Source of the DNA: Branchipolynoe longqiensis
Taxonomy: Eukaryota; Annelida; Polychaeta; Phyllodocida; Polynoidae
NCBI GenBank assembly: GCA_030323885.1
Contig: CM059190.1
Span: 81,150,709 to 81,214,708 of the forward strand
DNA length: 64,000 bases
Reading direction: 5' to 3'
The position numbers and the translations under genes are program-made. The notes beneath the pieces are model-generated. The model saw nothing but the letters and a program-made list of their open reading frames with translations. It was not told the DNA's origin and ran no database searches. Below, in pieces: positions 43,484-53,231 of the stretch (its first letter is position 1; every line of letters starts with the position of its first letter).

Positions 43484-44232
43484 TGTTTGTTATTGTTTTA
43501 CGTCCTAGCAATATCTAATGACATATTAGGATGGGTACTGACTTGTGACAGTGCGCACTCATGGCAACTTTATAGTGCTGTCCCATTGAAAAACCAAACC
43601 GCCGGTAACATGACCCGATATCCCACACAGTGACATTGTCATGACACTGTGCTAACCATTCCTAGTGCTAGGTATGTGACAAATATCAATTTTGGAAGTG
43701 ATTGATTTGCAGGTATGCAGTTATTGCAGGTATGCAGGTATTGCAATACCTCAGGGAGTTTGATGCCCCTGCCCGGCAGAGTTGTAAACCACTGCCTTGT
43801 GGTACAGGTTCTTGACAGAACCGAAAGTTAAGGGAGCAAACCCTGATCAGAAAACCATGTCACTGTGGCAGCATCAAGGGCGGTTGATGTATGGAACTCC
43901 CAACATCTCCCGACCAGCCACTGCATGGACAAATAGTTTTGCGCTTGTCTGGAGATGTTCTTACCGGTGTGAAACCTCTATTTTCTCCCTGAGAGTGCCG
44001 CTGGTAATTTGCAAAAGCCAGCAGCACTTTAACACTTTTGCAGGAGGCTTTCATGAAATGTACAACCGCACAATTTGGAGAGCAGCAGTCAAGTAATGAA
44101 AGCAGTCTTTGTCTCTTTGTCGCATCGCGACCGACAGCATTATGATGATGATTTGACTGGACCGGGAGGGAATCAGACTCCCGACATTCCGCACCGGAAG
44201 TATGCACTCTACCGATCAGACAATCACGTCCG
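43484..44232 (-). mobile_element. A-SINE split by an RTE deletion derivative
   Basis: The plus strand runs from TTGTTATTGTTTTACGTCCT to GAAGTGATTGATTTG (43709), then resumes at ATTTGACTGGACCGGGAGGG and ends near the head complement CTACCGATCAGACAATCACG. TGATTTG flanks the insert, partly confounded by the ATG tail. Confidence 0.75.
43710..44148 (+). mobile_element. RTE deletion derivative
   Basis: Starts CAGGTATGCAGTTATTGCAG, then CAATACCTCAGGGAGTTTGA, CTTGTGGTACAGGTTCTTGA, CCCAACATCTCCCGACC and AAAAGCCAGCAGCACTTTAA. It then jumps to TGGAGAGCAGCAGTCAAGTA and the RTE 3' UTR with an ATG-repeat end. Same layout as the copy at 36118, inserted in almost the same part of an A-SINE as the larger RTE copy at 40472. 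Confidence 0.82.
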
Positions 44233-44334
44233 GTAGCAAGTGCAGAGGATGCACATGAAGCTACATAATGCAGTGGCAATGTCAAAGGTCATTGCTTCGT
44301 CATGCAGGAAGGGTCAGCTAGATTGGGCAGACCC

Positions 44335-44430
44335 TCCTCACTTTATTATTTTTTTCGGGGCTAAATTATTTATTCAGCTGAACACATATTTTTGTCAGTC
44401 GAGGCAGTGGTCTTGCAGCCATTAAAGCAG
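44335..44430 (-). mobile_element. Short repeat, family E
   Basis: The plus strand reads TCACTTTATTATTTTTTTCG, then TAAATTATTTATTCAGCTGA, ATTTTTGTCAGTCGAGGC and AGTGGTCTTGCAGCC, the complement of the E pattern with a T-rich start. Confidence 0.4.
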
Positions 44431-44754
44431 TCCCATTTGGTTTGTAAATGGCGATGGGGAAGTGGAATGTGTCACGTTGTGTTCAGCACACCCCCATTCT
44501 GAACTTTGAAAGTGGGGGAGCAGCCTATAGTGTACAGCATAGGTACTGAACATAGTGCAGGTTTGAGTCTCCTTCGCGTAGGAATCAAAGAGAGTTGGTA
44601 AACTAGGGGGCGCTACTCAAGCCCTCACTGGGTTTTATTCCGTGCCAAAAAAAGATAGTAGTTCCTTTGAATATCTCATGAATTGCCATGAGATGGTTCC
44701 GGCAGACCCAGCTGCTGCACAAGGGGCGAAGTGATGCCTATCGCCTGGGCATAG

Positions 44755-45395
44755 GTCGATAAGGGATGCTGGATGGGGGTGGTGGTAGTGGGTGTGGGCT
44801 AGTGGAGGACTGGTGGGTGAGGGTTTGTGGTATGGGATGAGGAGTTGAGGTGTGGGGAGGCTGGTGAGGTTGGGGTAGTGAGGTTGGGGCGCTGGTGGTG
44901 GGTAGAATGTGGGAGGTGGTAAGGGATGGATGGATTGGGGATGGGGTGTAGGGAGTTGGTGGGGTGGAAGGGTGGGAGGGGTGGAATGGGTTTGGAGAGG
45001 ATGGGGTGGGTGGTATGGGACGAGCAGCTGAGATGTAGGGTGCGTCGTGTGATCAGGGTGGGGTAGTGAGTTTGGGGCGTTGGGGGTTGGTGGTTGGTGG
45101 AAGGTGGAACACGGTATGAGGTGGTGAGGTGGACTGGGTTATGGAGTGAGTTGTCAAGGTGGTGGGGGTGATCGAGTTATGGGGTGGTTGGGGTGTGTGA
45201 GGAATGTGTGAGGGGCGTGTGAGGGGGCGGTCGGGTGGAGTTTGGAGTGTAGAGTGTGGAGTGGGGAGTTTGGAGGGAGGGATGGAGCTGGAGTATGGAC
45301 GATGGGGGGTGGAGGGTGGTGGTGGACGGTGGGGCGGGTGGGTGGGACAGGGTGGAAGGGCTGAGAAGAGTTGTGGGATGGATGTTTGGCTAGCT
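44755..45395. repeat. GGTG-rich low-complexity DNA
   Basis: GGGATGGGGTGTAGGGAG-, GTGGTGGGTAGA- and GTGTGTGAGG-like words over 640 bp. No supported gene. Confidence 0.8.
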
Positions 45396-45708
45396 ACGAG
45401 CAGAAAGCTTTAGGAACTGCCTTAGCTGATTGCCTCTAACCTGGATACCCGACGGCCACCACATGATTTGATTTGGTATTGTCATAGCCATACCAGACGC
45501 TAAACTCCTACCTTCTGTGGTATGACCTCTCAATAGGCTGGATCACCAACTGGCACGAACCTTGACCAGTGGACAGAAAGGGGCGGAAGCCTAACTTGGG
45601 AGAAGACAAGTATAATATGAGTATCTCCCTTGGCTGTGTCATATTTTCAACCTGTGGTTGTTGATGGTGTGAATGTGGCTTCCAGGTCGAGGAAGTATAC
45701 TGTTTTAA

Positions 45709-46406
45709 AGTTGGATCTTTTTTGAATTTCTATTATTTTCTGAGTGATATATATTAGTTTGTGCATTATAATCTACCTTAATTTAATTTGACATATCTTT
45801 GTTTTAAAGTGACTAACTCGTGAAATATTTAAAGTAAAAACATGCTAAATTAAAGTTGCATAGTCCGATGGTTTTACATTTCTGTATTTTTTCTGAGATA
45901 AATATATTACATCGATCACTAGTATCTACTTTACATTAGGTCAAAGTTACTTTTATTTTAAATGGTAAACTTTTTGAGATATTTTGAGTACAAACATTGA
46001 AAATTAGTTTTGGCAAGCTTGCCAAAACTCTGACACCATAAACTTCTGCAGTAACAGGTTCTGTTAAATTAACTCAGTATTGCCTTCTACGCAGAAACAA
46101 ATGCTTAATAAGTGCATCAGTATCTAAGTTAGATATGTAAAATCAAATCTAGATAATTGGTTTGGTTTTGAAAATTTTATATTCCATCGGACTATGCAGC
46201 TTTAATGTTGACATGGTTGTCAAAACTCTGACCTCATGGGGTTCAGCAGCACCAGGTTCTGATAGTATTATATTGACTTAGTATTCCCTTCTATCAATCA
46301 AGAATTGCTTAATAAGTGCAACAGTATGTAATTTAAATATGTGGAATCAAAATGTGATAGCTAGTTTAGTTTTGAAAAGTTGACGCTTTTATCAGATTGT
46401 GCAACT
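45709..46406 (+). mobile_element. TTAA-type MITE, outer copy carrying an inner copy
   Basis: TTAA at 45705-45708 then AGTTGGATC opens the outer element. It is interrupted at TTAA (45850-45853), resumes after TTAA (46202-46205) with TGTTGACATGGTTGTCAAAA, and closes GATTGTGCAACTTTAA (TTAA 46407-46410). The outer copy is more diverged than the inner copy, as expected of the older insertion. Confidence 0.85.
45854..46201 (+). mobile_element. TTAA-type MITE, inner copy, complete
   Basis: AGTTGCATAGTCCGATGGTT at the left and CATCGGACTATGCAGCT at the right form the terminal repeat. TTAA lies on both sides. Length is 348 bp. The interior carries TTTTCTGAGATAAATATATT, TGAGATATTTTGAGTACAAA, GACACCATAAACTTCTGCA and ATGCTTAATAAGTGCATCAG. 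There is no coding frame. The TTAA target is the piggyBac signature, but the ends do not start CCC, so the mobilising transposase is unproven. Confidence 0.88.
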
Positions 46407-46685
46407 TTAAACGAGCCAAAGCAATACCGGATGCAATCCTCCAGTTATCCGATATGAATGAACTGAGCGGATATTAGAAAAAAATAAGGTTCTTATCAAA
46501 GTATGAATGGATGCTCAGTGATTTCACAATATGTGAATTATAACAAACATTGTCACTCAGCTGTCCCTCGGGGAATAAATTCAGCCTCTGCAACTAAAAA
46601 GTGATTTGTATAAAAAGTATTTCTTTCAATTTCAACTTCAAGCAATGGCTCTTCGTCATTCCACTACTCGTTGCCCTAGCGTAAA

Positions 46686-47388
46686 GCATGCATTCCTTAC
46701 ACGCAGTATGCGGCATGCGGCATGCGGCATGTGGTATGTGGTATGCGGTATGCAAATGGCATGATTCCTTCTATGCGGCATGCGGTATGCGGCATGCGGC
46801 AATGTCTCACACATAATCAAAATTGCTCCAAATTGAAATAAAGTAGACAATAACGATCAACCTAATATACTTATGTCAACAAAATATGGTGGAAACTCAA
46901 AAACATCGGACAAAATTATTGATGTGAGTCTTAATTGAATATGTACTGTCATGCTGAATACTAATCACTATGTACACAGCACCACCACCACCACCACCAC
47001 CACCACCACTACTACTACTACTACCATATGTTTCCCCTCCTCACACACTAATCACTATGTACATGGCACCCCTCTATGCATGTGTGTCCCCTCCGCACCC
47101 CTGTGTGTGACCATTCCATAATGATCAGTCACCTCTCCTCGTCTAAAACTAATGGACACATGCGACTGATGGTTTCTCTTCGCATACTGCGTGCCGCATG
47201 CCACATGACACACCGATGCCACACCAATGGCTATATGGACCGATCGAGTTGTCCCATTCGCATTCGCATTCGCATACCGCGTGTAAGGAATGTAGCCCAT
47301 AGGCTTCAAGGCGTTTCAATTTTTTGTCGCATTTGCATTCGCATACCGCATACCGCATACCACATACCGCGTGTAAGGAATGTAACCT
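46686..47388. mobile_element. Foldback with GCATTCCTTACACGCGG ends
   Basis: Left GCATTCCTTACACGCAGTAT, right ATACCGCGTGTAAGGAATGT, inverted, with GCGGCATGC arrays inside both ends. The right 310 bp (47080-47388) is the inverted match of 35328-35620, including the CACTCAGTCACCTCTCC-like and ACTAATGGACA blocks. The middle differs and holds a MITE scrap (46840-46920) and CACCAC/CTACTA microsatellite (46979-47022). Confidence 0.75.
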
Positions 47389-47394
47389 TAATTC

Positions 47395-47467
47395 TCCCGC
47401 GCCGTGAATATGGCCTATGCTGCCGACACGGCATAAAGCAACCACCAACCAATCAATCAATCAAACC
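47395..47467 (+). mobile_element. Jockey-like LINE 3' end, short
   Basis: GGCCTATGCTGCCGACACGG, CATAAAGCAACCACC and AACCAATCAATCAATCAA match the 3' UTR of the LINE at 37139-37611. Confidence 0.65.
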
Positions 47468-47473
47468 CAGATC

Positions 47474-47540
47474 CTGAGCTAGGTAGTGACATGCATCAAT
47501 TTGTAAATCATTGCCTAGGCTTGGACGGGGTTCAAACGAG
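47474..47540 (-). mobile_element. A-SINE fragment
   Basis: GCTAGGTAGTGACATGCATC, AATTTGTAAATCATTG and ACGGGGTTCAAAC correspond to the complement of the SINE body and B box. Confidence 0.5.
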
Positions 47541-47774
47541 AAATTCATCTCACATGGCTTGCCGCCTGGTAAGAAGCGATACCCTAACTCATCTGATTTT
47601 GTTCTCAGCTTCTGCTTTGGGGAATTGCCGATGAAACATGCAAAGCTTCAATGGATGAGCAGTACGCCACCGAAGCTTCTAGTGCCTATGACCAGGTTGG
47701 GTGAACGAATCGCTAAAACAGAGTGGCTTCCCATGAGTGTGGAGGGTGGCGGGTTGAAATCTTTTTTTTGTTCT

Positions 47775-48335
47775 TCTTTTTTTTTATTCAAGCTGTATTT
47801 ATACTGTCCATAGCATATAAGCCTGGGTATTCAGGCTTGTTGTCAATGCTGGCCAGCTGTAGTGTTGGTGTTATCTTATTACACAGTAGCTGCTGATAAG
47901 GTATTTGATTGCCTGCATTTCAGCAGCAGATAGATAGTTGGTTGGTCTGGTTAGTAGTCTATGTTAATTTTTTTTGATTTTCTTGGCATATATGTGTTTT
48001 ATTTTGTCTACTCCTACTAGCTAGCCTATCATTAGCTGTACTGCGGTGGTGTGCTATCGCTACTTTGGCATCGTTACTCCATGGGTCCCGGGGCCATGAC
48101 ATATCACATGCCCCTTTGCAGTGCAGCCTAGTGGGGGTTTCCTAGCCTTATTTTGCACAGATATTTTTTGTATGTTTTTAGGTCAGGAATTTGTTGCATT
48201 ATTTGCTCTGATAGCCCTTTGTGGTTTTGTTAGGAGTTTATTGTCTTGACTATAGCTGTATGCTAATGTTTTCAGATGAATTATTCTCCTATTTTCTAGC
48301 AATTTTACTTTGGTTCTTTTGTATATGTCATAGGC
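47775..48335 (-). pseudogene. LINE C-terminal remnant with 3' UTR, family K
   Basis: On the minus strand, near 48320-48185, the reading KLLENRRIIHLKTLAYSYSQ then DNKLLTKPQRAIRANNATN matches the region after the reverse transcriptase in jockey/CR1-type LINEs (LENRRxxHLL-LxYxx-xxxLL, then RT-R). Stops follow at once. The 3' UTR contains the family K series (CTACAGCTGGCCAGCATTGA, CAAGCCTGAATACCCAGGCT, TTATATGCTATGGACAG) and ends in an A-rich tail (T run at 47762-47790). The clade call is tentative. Confidence 0.6.
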
Positions 48336-48575
48336 CGAGTCAAACCAATGACTCTTGCCACTTAGCCTTGGATAGGTATCCCGCTGGAAGATAAGTACAA
48401 GGACTGGTTTGCTCAGTGTACGAAGAGAAAAAATGAAACTGGGTTGGATATGGTGGTCAAAGTACCAGTGGCGCATTCTCTCAGTAAGGCAGCACTATAA
48501 AGCTTCCTCAGTGTCCTAATGGTAGGTCCTGCAAATGTGCATTTAGATGTTGCTAGAACATCAAGCCCTAAGCAA
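48336..48575 (+). mobile_element. A-SINE, head missing, decayed
   Basis: CCGAGTCAAACCAATGACTC, AAGGACTGGTTTGCTCAGTG, GTAAGGCAGCACTATAAAGC and GCATTTAGATGTTGCTAGAA follow the family order with several deletions. Confidence 0.6.
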
Positions 48576-48622
48576 GCAAAGAAGGCAACGCTTAACAAGA
48601 GGAATAAGCTGAGAACTATGAT

Positions 48623-49543
48623 GCCCCGGTCACATACACGTTAGTGGACATAGTTGAATGTAGGTGAACATAGTGGATGCTACTGTGGGTCAAATGTGGT
48701 GTAAGTATGTTAAGCTACATTGAAATACGTTAAAGTATGGCAGGTTTTGGAACGGATAAATACGTTACGGTTTGGATAAATATGATACGATATGGATAGA
48801 CACATTACAGTATGGATGCTGGTACGTTCAACTCCGTTCAACTACGTTCAACTATGTTCAACTCCGTTAGTCTCCACTACATTCACCTATGTCCATTAAC
48901 GTCAATGTGAACAGGGCTTCATCCAAGTACACTAGAGTATGCTAGAGTATGTTAGCATCATGGATGCAAATTCAGCTTCTAACGTAGCCGTCTTTTGAAC
49001 ATGTCCAAAGATTAAATCGGAACTCACAGCCCCTCCACATTATTACCAAGTGAGCATGTTGGAAAAGTATGGATGCCACTACGTTCATCTACGTTCAACT
49101 ATATTCAACTATGTTCAACTATGTTCAACTATGTTCAACTATGTTCAACTACATTCAACTACGTTCAACTATGTTCAACTACATTCAACTACCTTCAACT
49201 ACCTTCAACTACATTAAACTATGTTCAAATGTGTTCAACTATGTTCAACTATGTTCAACTATGTTCAACTATGTTCAACTATGTTCAACTACATTCAACT
49301 ACAGTCAACTACCTTCAACTACATTAAACTATGTTCAAATGTATTCAACTACATTCAACTATGTTCAACTACATCCAACTATATTCACCTATGTTCAACT
49401 ACGTTCAAATATGTTCAACTACGTTCAACTACGTTCAACTACGTTCAACCACGTTCAACCACATTCAACCACGTTCAACCACGTTCAACTATGTTAGCCT
49501 CCACTATGTTGAACTATGTCCACTAACGTGTATGCGACCAGGC
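48623..49543. mobile_element. Foldback, CCGGTCACATACACGTTAGT ends, with 10-bp array
   Basis: Left GCCCCGGTCACATACACGTT then AGTGGACATAGTTGAA; right CTATGTCCACTAACGTGTAT then GCGACCAGGC, inverted. An additional right-end-like copy (CTATGTCCATTAACGTCAAT, 48891) lies inside, so a 295-bp unit may be nested or duplicated. The interior from 49078 to 49495 is the TTCAACTATG/TTCAACTACG decamer about 42 times, clearly grown from the subterminal GTTGAACATAG word. It ends exactly where the DIRS-like coding sequence starts. Confidence 0.8.
49078..49495. repeat. 10-bp array, TTCAACTAYG
   Basis: About 42 units with Y changes and occasional ACATTAAAC or ACCTTCAAC variants. All three plus-strand frames are open and encode FNYVQLCSTM-type periodic peptides, an artefact of the unit length. 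Confidence 0.92.
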
Positions 49544-50086
49544 TGGCCAGTATTGACCTGAAGGATGCATATTACTCGGTACCAATTGCTTCAGAGCATA
49601 GACAGTATTTACGTTTGGTGTGGTGTGGAACTTTATATGAGTATACATGGTCTGGCACTATGTCCACACAACTTTACGCATCTGCTGAAGCCTATATTTG
49701 CTACACCTGGAGAAAGAGGTCACATACTTTTCCAATACATAGATGATTCATTTATTGTTGCAAACAGTAAAACAGAATGTGCAGAGACAATCAAAGGGAA
49801 TTGTTTGTTGAATTAGGATTTTCAATACATGAAGACAAATTAGTCTTAACGCCCACCCGCCGATTGAAATTCTTGGGGTTCTACTTAAGAGTCTAGCCGT
49901 ATGCGAGTTGAGATCATGGAAGAAAAGGCGGAAAAATGTACACAGGCAGTAGAGGATCTAGGCCCACAAGGGACCAACATTAAAATTCGCACAGTGGCCG
50001 GTATTGTGGGTTTGATGACAGCGTATGGACCAGCAGTTTTGTATGGTGGAGCTCACGTAAAAGAAATAAATAGAAAGAAGTAAAAA
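49544..50086 (+). pseudogene. DIRS-like reverse transcriptase, partial
   Basis: The start is SIDLKDAYYSVPIASEHRQY at about 49552, the substrate-binding block with the first catalytic aspartate (LKDAYYSVPI). After a frame change, FTHLLKPIFATPGERGHILF leads to the YIDD catalytic motif at 49736-49747. The usual loop between the blocks is shortened by a deletion near 49650. A stop at 49815 and another frame change follow, then a thumb-like MRVEIMEEKAEKCTQAVEDL at about 49901. The N-terminal part is cut off by the foldback at 49543. The family is supported by YYSVPI-HR-YL-FVW, which is typical of DIRS rather than Ty3 elements. Confidence 0.85.
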
Positions 50087-50189
50087 CGACGCTGTAAACA
50101 AAACAAAAGGTCATTTTTGACAAATTTATGATAATCTCACCTGAAGGCTGGGAAGATATAAATTGGTGGCGGGAAAACATTGCCAGTTC

Positions 50190-50512
50190 ACCGAGCCCAG
50201 AGGCCAGAGGCACACATTACCATTGATGCATCATTACAAGGGTGGGGAGCCCATTCAGAAGGAGTAGCCACAGGTGGCAGATGGTTACCACATGAGGCCG
50301 AGGCACACATTAATGTGTTAGAATTAAGGGCAGTGGTGCTTGGATTATCAAGCTTAATTAAACAAGAGAACAGACATGTACATATTCATTCCGACAATAT
50401 GACGGCGGTAACCTATATTACAAAAATGGGGGGGGCACCCGCTGTAGAGAATTTAACAAAGTTGTCAGAGAGATTTGGTGCTGGGCAGAACAAAGAAATA
50501 TTTGGCTAACAG
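50190..50512 (+). pseudogene. DIRS-like RNase H domain
   Basis: The frame contains THITIDASLQGWGAHSEGVA-like sequence (read as AHITIDASLQGWGAHSEG), then HINVLELRAVVLGLSSLIKQ and VHIHSDNMTAVTYITKMGG. These give the D, E and D of the RNase H active site (at about 50225, 50321 and 50393). The domain follows the reverse transcriptase after a short linker with frame breaks. The end (LTASYIKGKE at about 50509) leads into the foldback inserted near 50556. Confidence 0.85.
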
Positions 50513-50555
50513 CAAGTTATATTAAAGGAAAGGAAAAAGCAGGTGGCAGATCATT

Positions 50556-50997
50556 AAGTGCCTGCCACACTCTGCCGGATTGAGCAACGGACAGAATTTT
50601 CCAGTCCGGGGGTGTTCGGGCGTGATAAGTATCAAAATGTATTAAAATGTTTCAAAATGTTGCGATATCGGGTCACACGCCGCCGGACGAACGGACATGA
50701 AACGGACATGAAACGGACATGAAACGGACATGAAACGGACATGAAACGTACATGAATGGATAACCATTGGACAATAAGCGGACTAAACAAACTCAAACCA
50801 GACAAGAACCATAGATGTCGATCTGGCGGCATCCTTTCCAAGTTATTGTGCATGCTCAAAACTTGTAACGGAGTGGGCCAGATATCAACGGATATCAATG
50901 GATATGCAATGGACACAAACCAGACTTTGCCAGATATCAATGGACTTTGTTCAGTTTCTTTCCGTTCCCTAATCCGGTGATGTGTGACAGAGCCTTT
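50556..50997. mobile_element. Foldback, GTGCCTGCCACAC ends, in the DIRS-like element
   Basis: Left AGTGCCTGCCACACTCTGCC then GGATTGAGCAACGGACAG; right AATCCGGTGATGTGTGACAG then AGCCTTT. A (CGGACATGAAA)n run lies at 50692-50750, and the central hairpin word GTGCATGCTCAAAACTTG at about 50847. TTA occurs next to both ends, a possible 3-bp target duplication. Confidence 0.82.
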
Positions 50998-51300
50998 ACA
51001 GTCAGCATTTTCACGAGCACTTAGAATGGGAGCTAAACTCCAAAATCTATAAACATGTTTGCAATCAGTGGGGTACACCCTCCGTTGACCTCTTTCCCTC
51101 AGGTCATAACTAAAAATGTAAACGATAAGTGTCATGGCATCCAGAACTAAAGGACTGGAGAGTTGATGCAGTCTCACTAACGTGGGATTCAGAGTTCTAT
51201 TATGTATTCCCACATTTCAGCCTGGTAGCATGAATGGCTAGAAAGTTACTACAGGAGAAGTCGCATGCGCTGCTGATAGCCCCCGAGTGGACAGGACAAC
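50998..51300 (+). pseudogene. DIRS-like region after RNase H
   Basis: Frames recover CNQWGTPSVDLFPSGHN at about 51060 (the family has VDLFAS), a VDAVSLTWDSEFYYVFPHFS-like stretch near 51165, and LLIAPEWTGQPW at about 51273. These blocks follow RNase H in DIRS-type pol proteins. Frameshifts separate them. The reading stops at the target duplication of the RTE derivative. Confidence 0.75.
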
Positions 51301-51312
51301 CATGGTTGATGT

Positions 51313-51908
51313 CATCATCATATCATCATCATAATGCTGTCGGTTGTGATGCGACAAAGACTGCTTTCATTACTTGACTGCCACTCTCCATTTAGCTCTC
51401 TGCTGTGAGAGTTGCGTCCATGAGTCGGTCTTAATGTCTCTCAGCTTCAGGTTTCTCTTGATGGTATCCTTGAACCGGAGACGAGGGCGCCCTCTCTGTC
51501 TGTAACCAGAAGACAGTTGAGAAGAGAGGATCTGCTTTGGTAGCCTGTCTGATGACATCCTCATTTCATGAAAGCTGCCTGCAAAAGTGTTGAAGTGCTG
51601 CTGGCTTTTGCAAGTTACCAGCGGCACTCTCTCGGGGAGCAAATAGAGGTTTCACACCGGCAAGAACATGTCAAGACAGGCGCAAAACTATATGTCCCTG
51701 CAGTGGCTGGTCGGGAGATGTTGGGAGTTTGATACGTCAACCGCCCTTAATGCTGCCACAGTGACATGGTTTTCTGTTTAGGGTTTGCTCCCTTAGCCTT
51801 CGGTTCTGTCAAGAACCTGTACCACAAGGCAGTGGTTTACAACTCTGCAAGGCAGGGGCGTCAAACTCCCTGAGGTATTGCTATACCTGCAATACCTGCA
51901 TACCAGTG
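51313..51908 (-). mobile_element. RTE deletion derivative, longer form, 12-bp duplication
   Basis: On the minus strand it begins CTGGTATGCAGGTATTGCAG, runs through the same 5' block as the copies at 36118 and 43710 to GCAGGCAGCTTTCATGAAAT, then joins RTE coding sequence (RMSSDRLPKQILSSQLSSGY, then RPRLRFKDTIKRNLKLRDIK) and the 3' UTR with a CAT-repeat start on the plus strand. CATGGTTGATGT flanks both sides exactly (51301-51312 and 51909-51920). It retains about 270 bp more RTE coding sequence than the shorter form. Confidence 0.9.
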
Positions 51909-51920
51909 CATGGTTGATGT

Positions 51921-52011
51921 AATATATGCATAAAGGACAAGGCGGGGACATCACATCCACACCACTTCTAGCATTCCTTTTCTCAGGAAGAGGCGAGAGC
52001 CATTTGGATTA
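51921..52011 (+). pseudogene. DIRS-like spacer between pol blocks
   Basis: A 90-bp stretch continues the DIRS-like sequence after the RTE insertion and ends at TTA before the foldback. Its reading frame is not clear. Confidence 0.5.
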
Positions 52012-52421
52012 AGCTAAGATTCCATATATGCGGTATGCAGCATGCAGCATGCAGCATGCAAATGCGAATGTGGTATATACGGCATAGCTATATGCCAACC
52101 CCCACAATAGCCGATGTTTACTTTTTGTGCAGGGGGATGGTTAAACAAACAAACCCACACAACATGTTACCCATAACATTTTTGGGGGCTTTTCCTCCAA
52201 ATTTGTGAAGGAAGATCAAAGTTACTATTGTTTTCTCTGGCAAACGCAGCAGGATTCGCATTCGCATTCACACCGATCGGTCCATGGGTCGATCCATTTG
52301 CCGCATTCGCATTCGCTTTTGTATTCGCATTCGGACGTATGGAAGTGCCACTATTCATTTACATGCTTTTAGATTGTTTGCCGCATTTGCATTTGTATAC
52401 TGCATATGTGGAATCTTAGCT
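52012..52421. mobile_element. Foldback with AGCTAAGATTCCATATATGC ends, TTA duplication
   Basis: Left AGCTAAGATTCCATATATGC (52012), right CATATGTGGAATCTTAGCT (52403-52421), inverted. TTA flanks both sides (52009-52011 and 52422-52424). Subterminal GCATGCAGCATGC and GCATTCGCATTCGC words link it to the elements at 35328 and 46686, with different outer ends. Confidence 0.8.
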
Positions 52422-52424
52422 TTA

Positions 52425-52498
52425 GACATGATTACTCAGGAACGAAATACTCGAAGCAGTGTGGTGTAGAGGCACTATACAGCTTTACACTATCTACC
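52425..52498 (+). pseudogene. DIRS-like spacer
   Basis: GACATGATTACTCAGGAACG and the next 50 bp lie between the TTA of the foldback and the TTAA of the MITE. Likely DIRS-like sequence upstream of the recombinase, but not recognisable alone. Confidence 0.45.
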
Positions 52499-52502
52499 TT
52501 AA

Positions 52503-52848
52503 AGTTGCATAGTCTGATGAAGCATCCAATTTTCAAAACCAAATCACTTACCTAGATTTGATTCTACATATTTATGTTAGATACTGGTACAGTTATTAGG
52601 CAGTTGTTGTCACGTAGAAGGGCATGGGGAGTCAATTTAATAGAACCTGTTATTGCATAAGCCTATGGCATCAGACTTTTAGCGTGCGTGCCAACATTAA
52701 TTTGGCATGTTGTCACTTCATATATCTCCAAAGTTACCCATTTAAACTAAAAGTTACTTCAACCTAAAGTAAAGTAGCTTATAATGATCATTTTCATGTA
52801 TTCATCTCAGAAAATGACAAAAACTCAAAGCCATCGGATTATGCCACT
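52503..52848 (-). mobile_element. TTAA-type MITE, complete
   Basis: TTAA (52499-52502) then AGTTGCATAGTCTGATGAAG; right end CATCGGATTATGCCACT then TTAA (52849-52852). The orientation is opposite to the copy at 45854, judged from CATAAGCCTATGGCATCAGA-type interior blocks. Confidence 0.88.
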
Positions 52849-52852
52849 TTAA

Positions 52853-53231
52853 GAAATGGGGACCCTACTGTATTCTAAAAGGAGTACCCCCAATGAGACC
52901 CTCTATGGCGCAAATCCTCCCTTTTTACGTATGCTTGAAGATGAGGGTTTGAGCTAATACAGCTAGGTGTGCATTGTCAGTCATACTACCACTTGTTAGT
53001 GGCCAAACAGTGGGAAAGCATTTTCTGACGCATTGGTTCATGAGGGCAGCCTATTCAGGAAACCCTCCCAAACCCAGATATGCAAGATTCTGGGATGTTT
53101 CTGTAGTATTTGACTACTTTCAGTCATTAATGTCAAACAGAAATCTAAACTTGATGCAGTTAGGGTTAAAAGTAACTATCCTCTTCCTGCTGGGTACACG
53201 TCATCTCGGCCAGACTTGTTGTGGCATTATC
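52853..53231 (+). pseudogene. DIRS-like tyrosine recombinase, N-terminal part
   Basis: The frame from 52974 reads VSGQTVGKHFLTHWFMRAAY, then NPPKPRYARFWDVSVVFDYF, QSLMSNRNLNLMQLGLKVTI and LFLLGTRHLGQT. The order GxxVGxHxLxxRFMKGxF, PPxPRYxxxWDVxxVLxYL, then LxLKxLxxKLxxLLxLxS is that of the DIRS-type recombinase N-terminal and early catalytic domain, which precedes the first catalytic arginine. A frame change occurs near 53205. The sequence is cut at GCATTATC by an A-SINE. Upstream (52853-52930) has stops. Confidence 0.82.

Noticed and set aside
47511..47813. A 100-codon plus-strand frame as a gene
   Set aside because: Its ends lie in a SINE fragment and in the T-run of the LINE 3' UTR. The middle has no motif.
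49069..49561. A 142-codon plus-strand frame with periodic FNYVQLCSTM-like peptide
   Set aside because: All three frames are open because the 10-bp unit lacks stops. It is the array inside the foldback.
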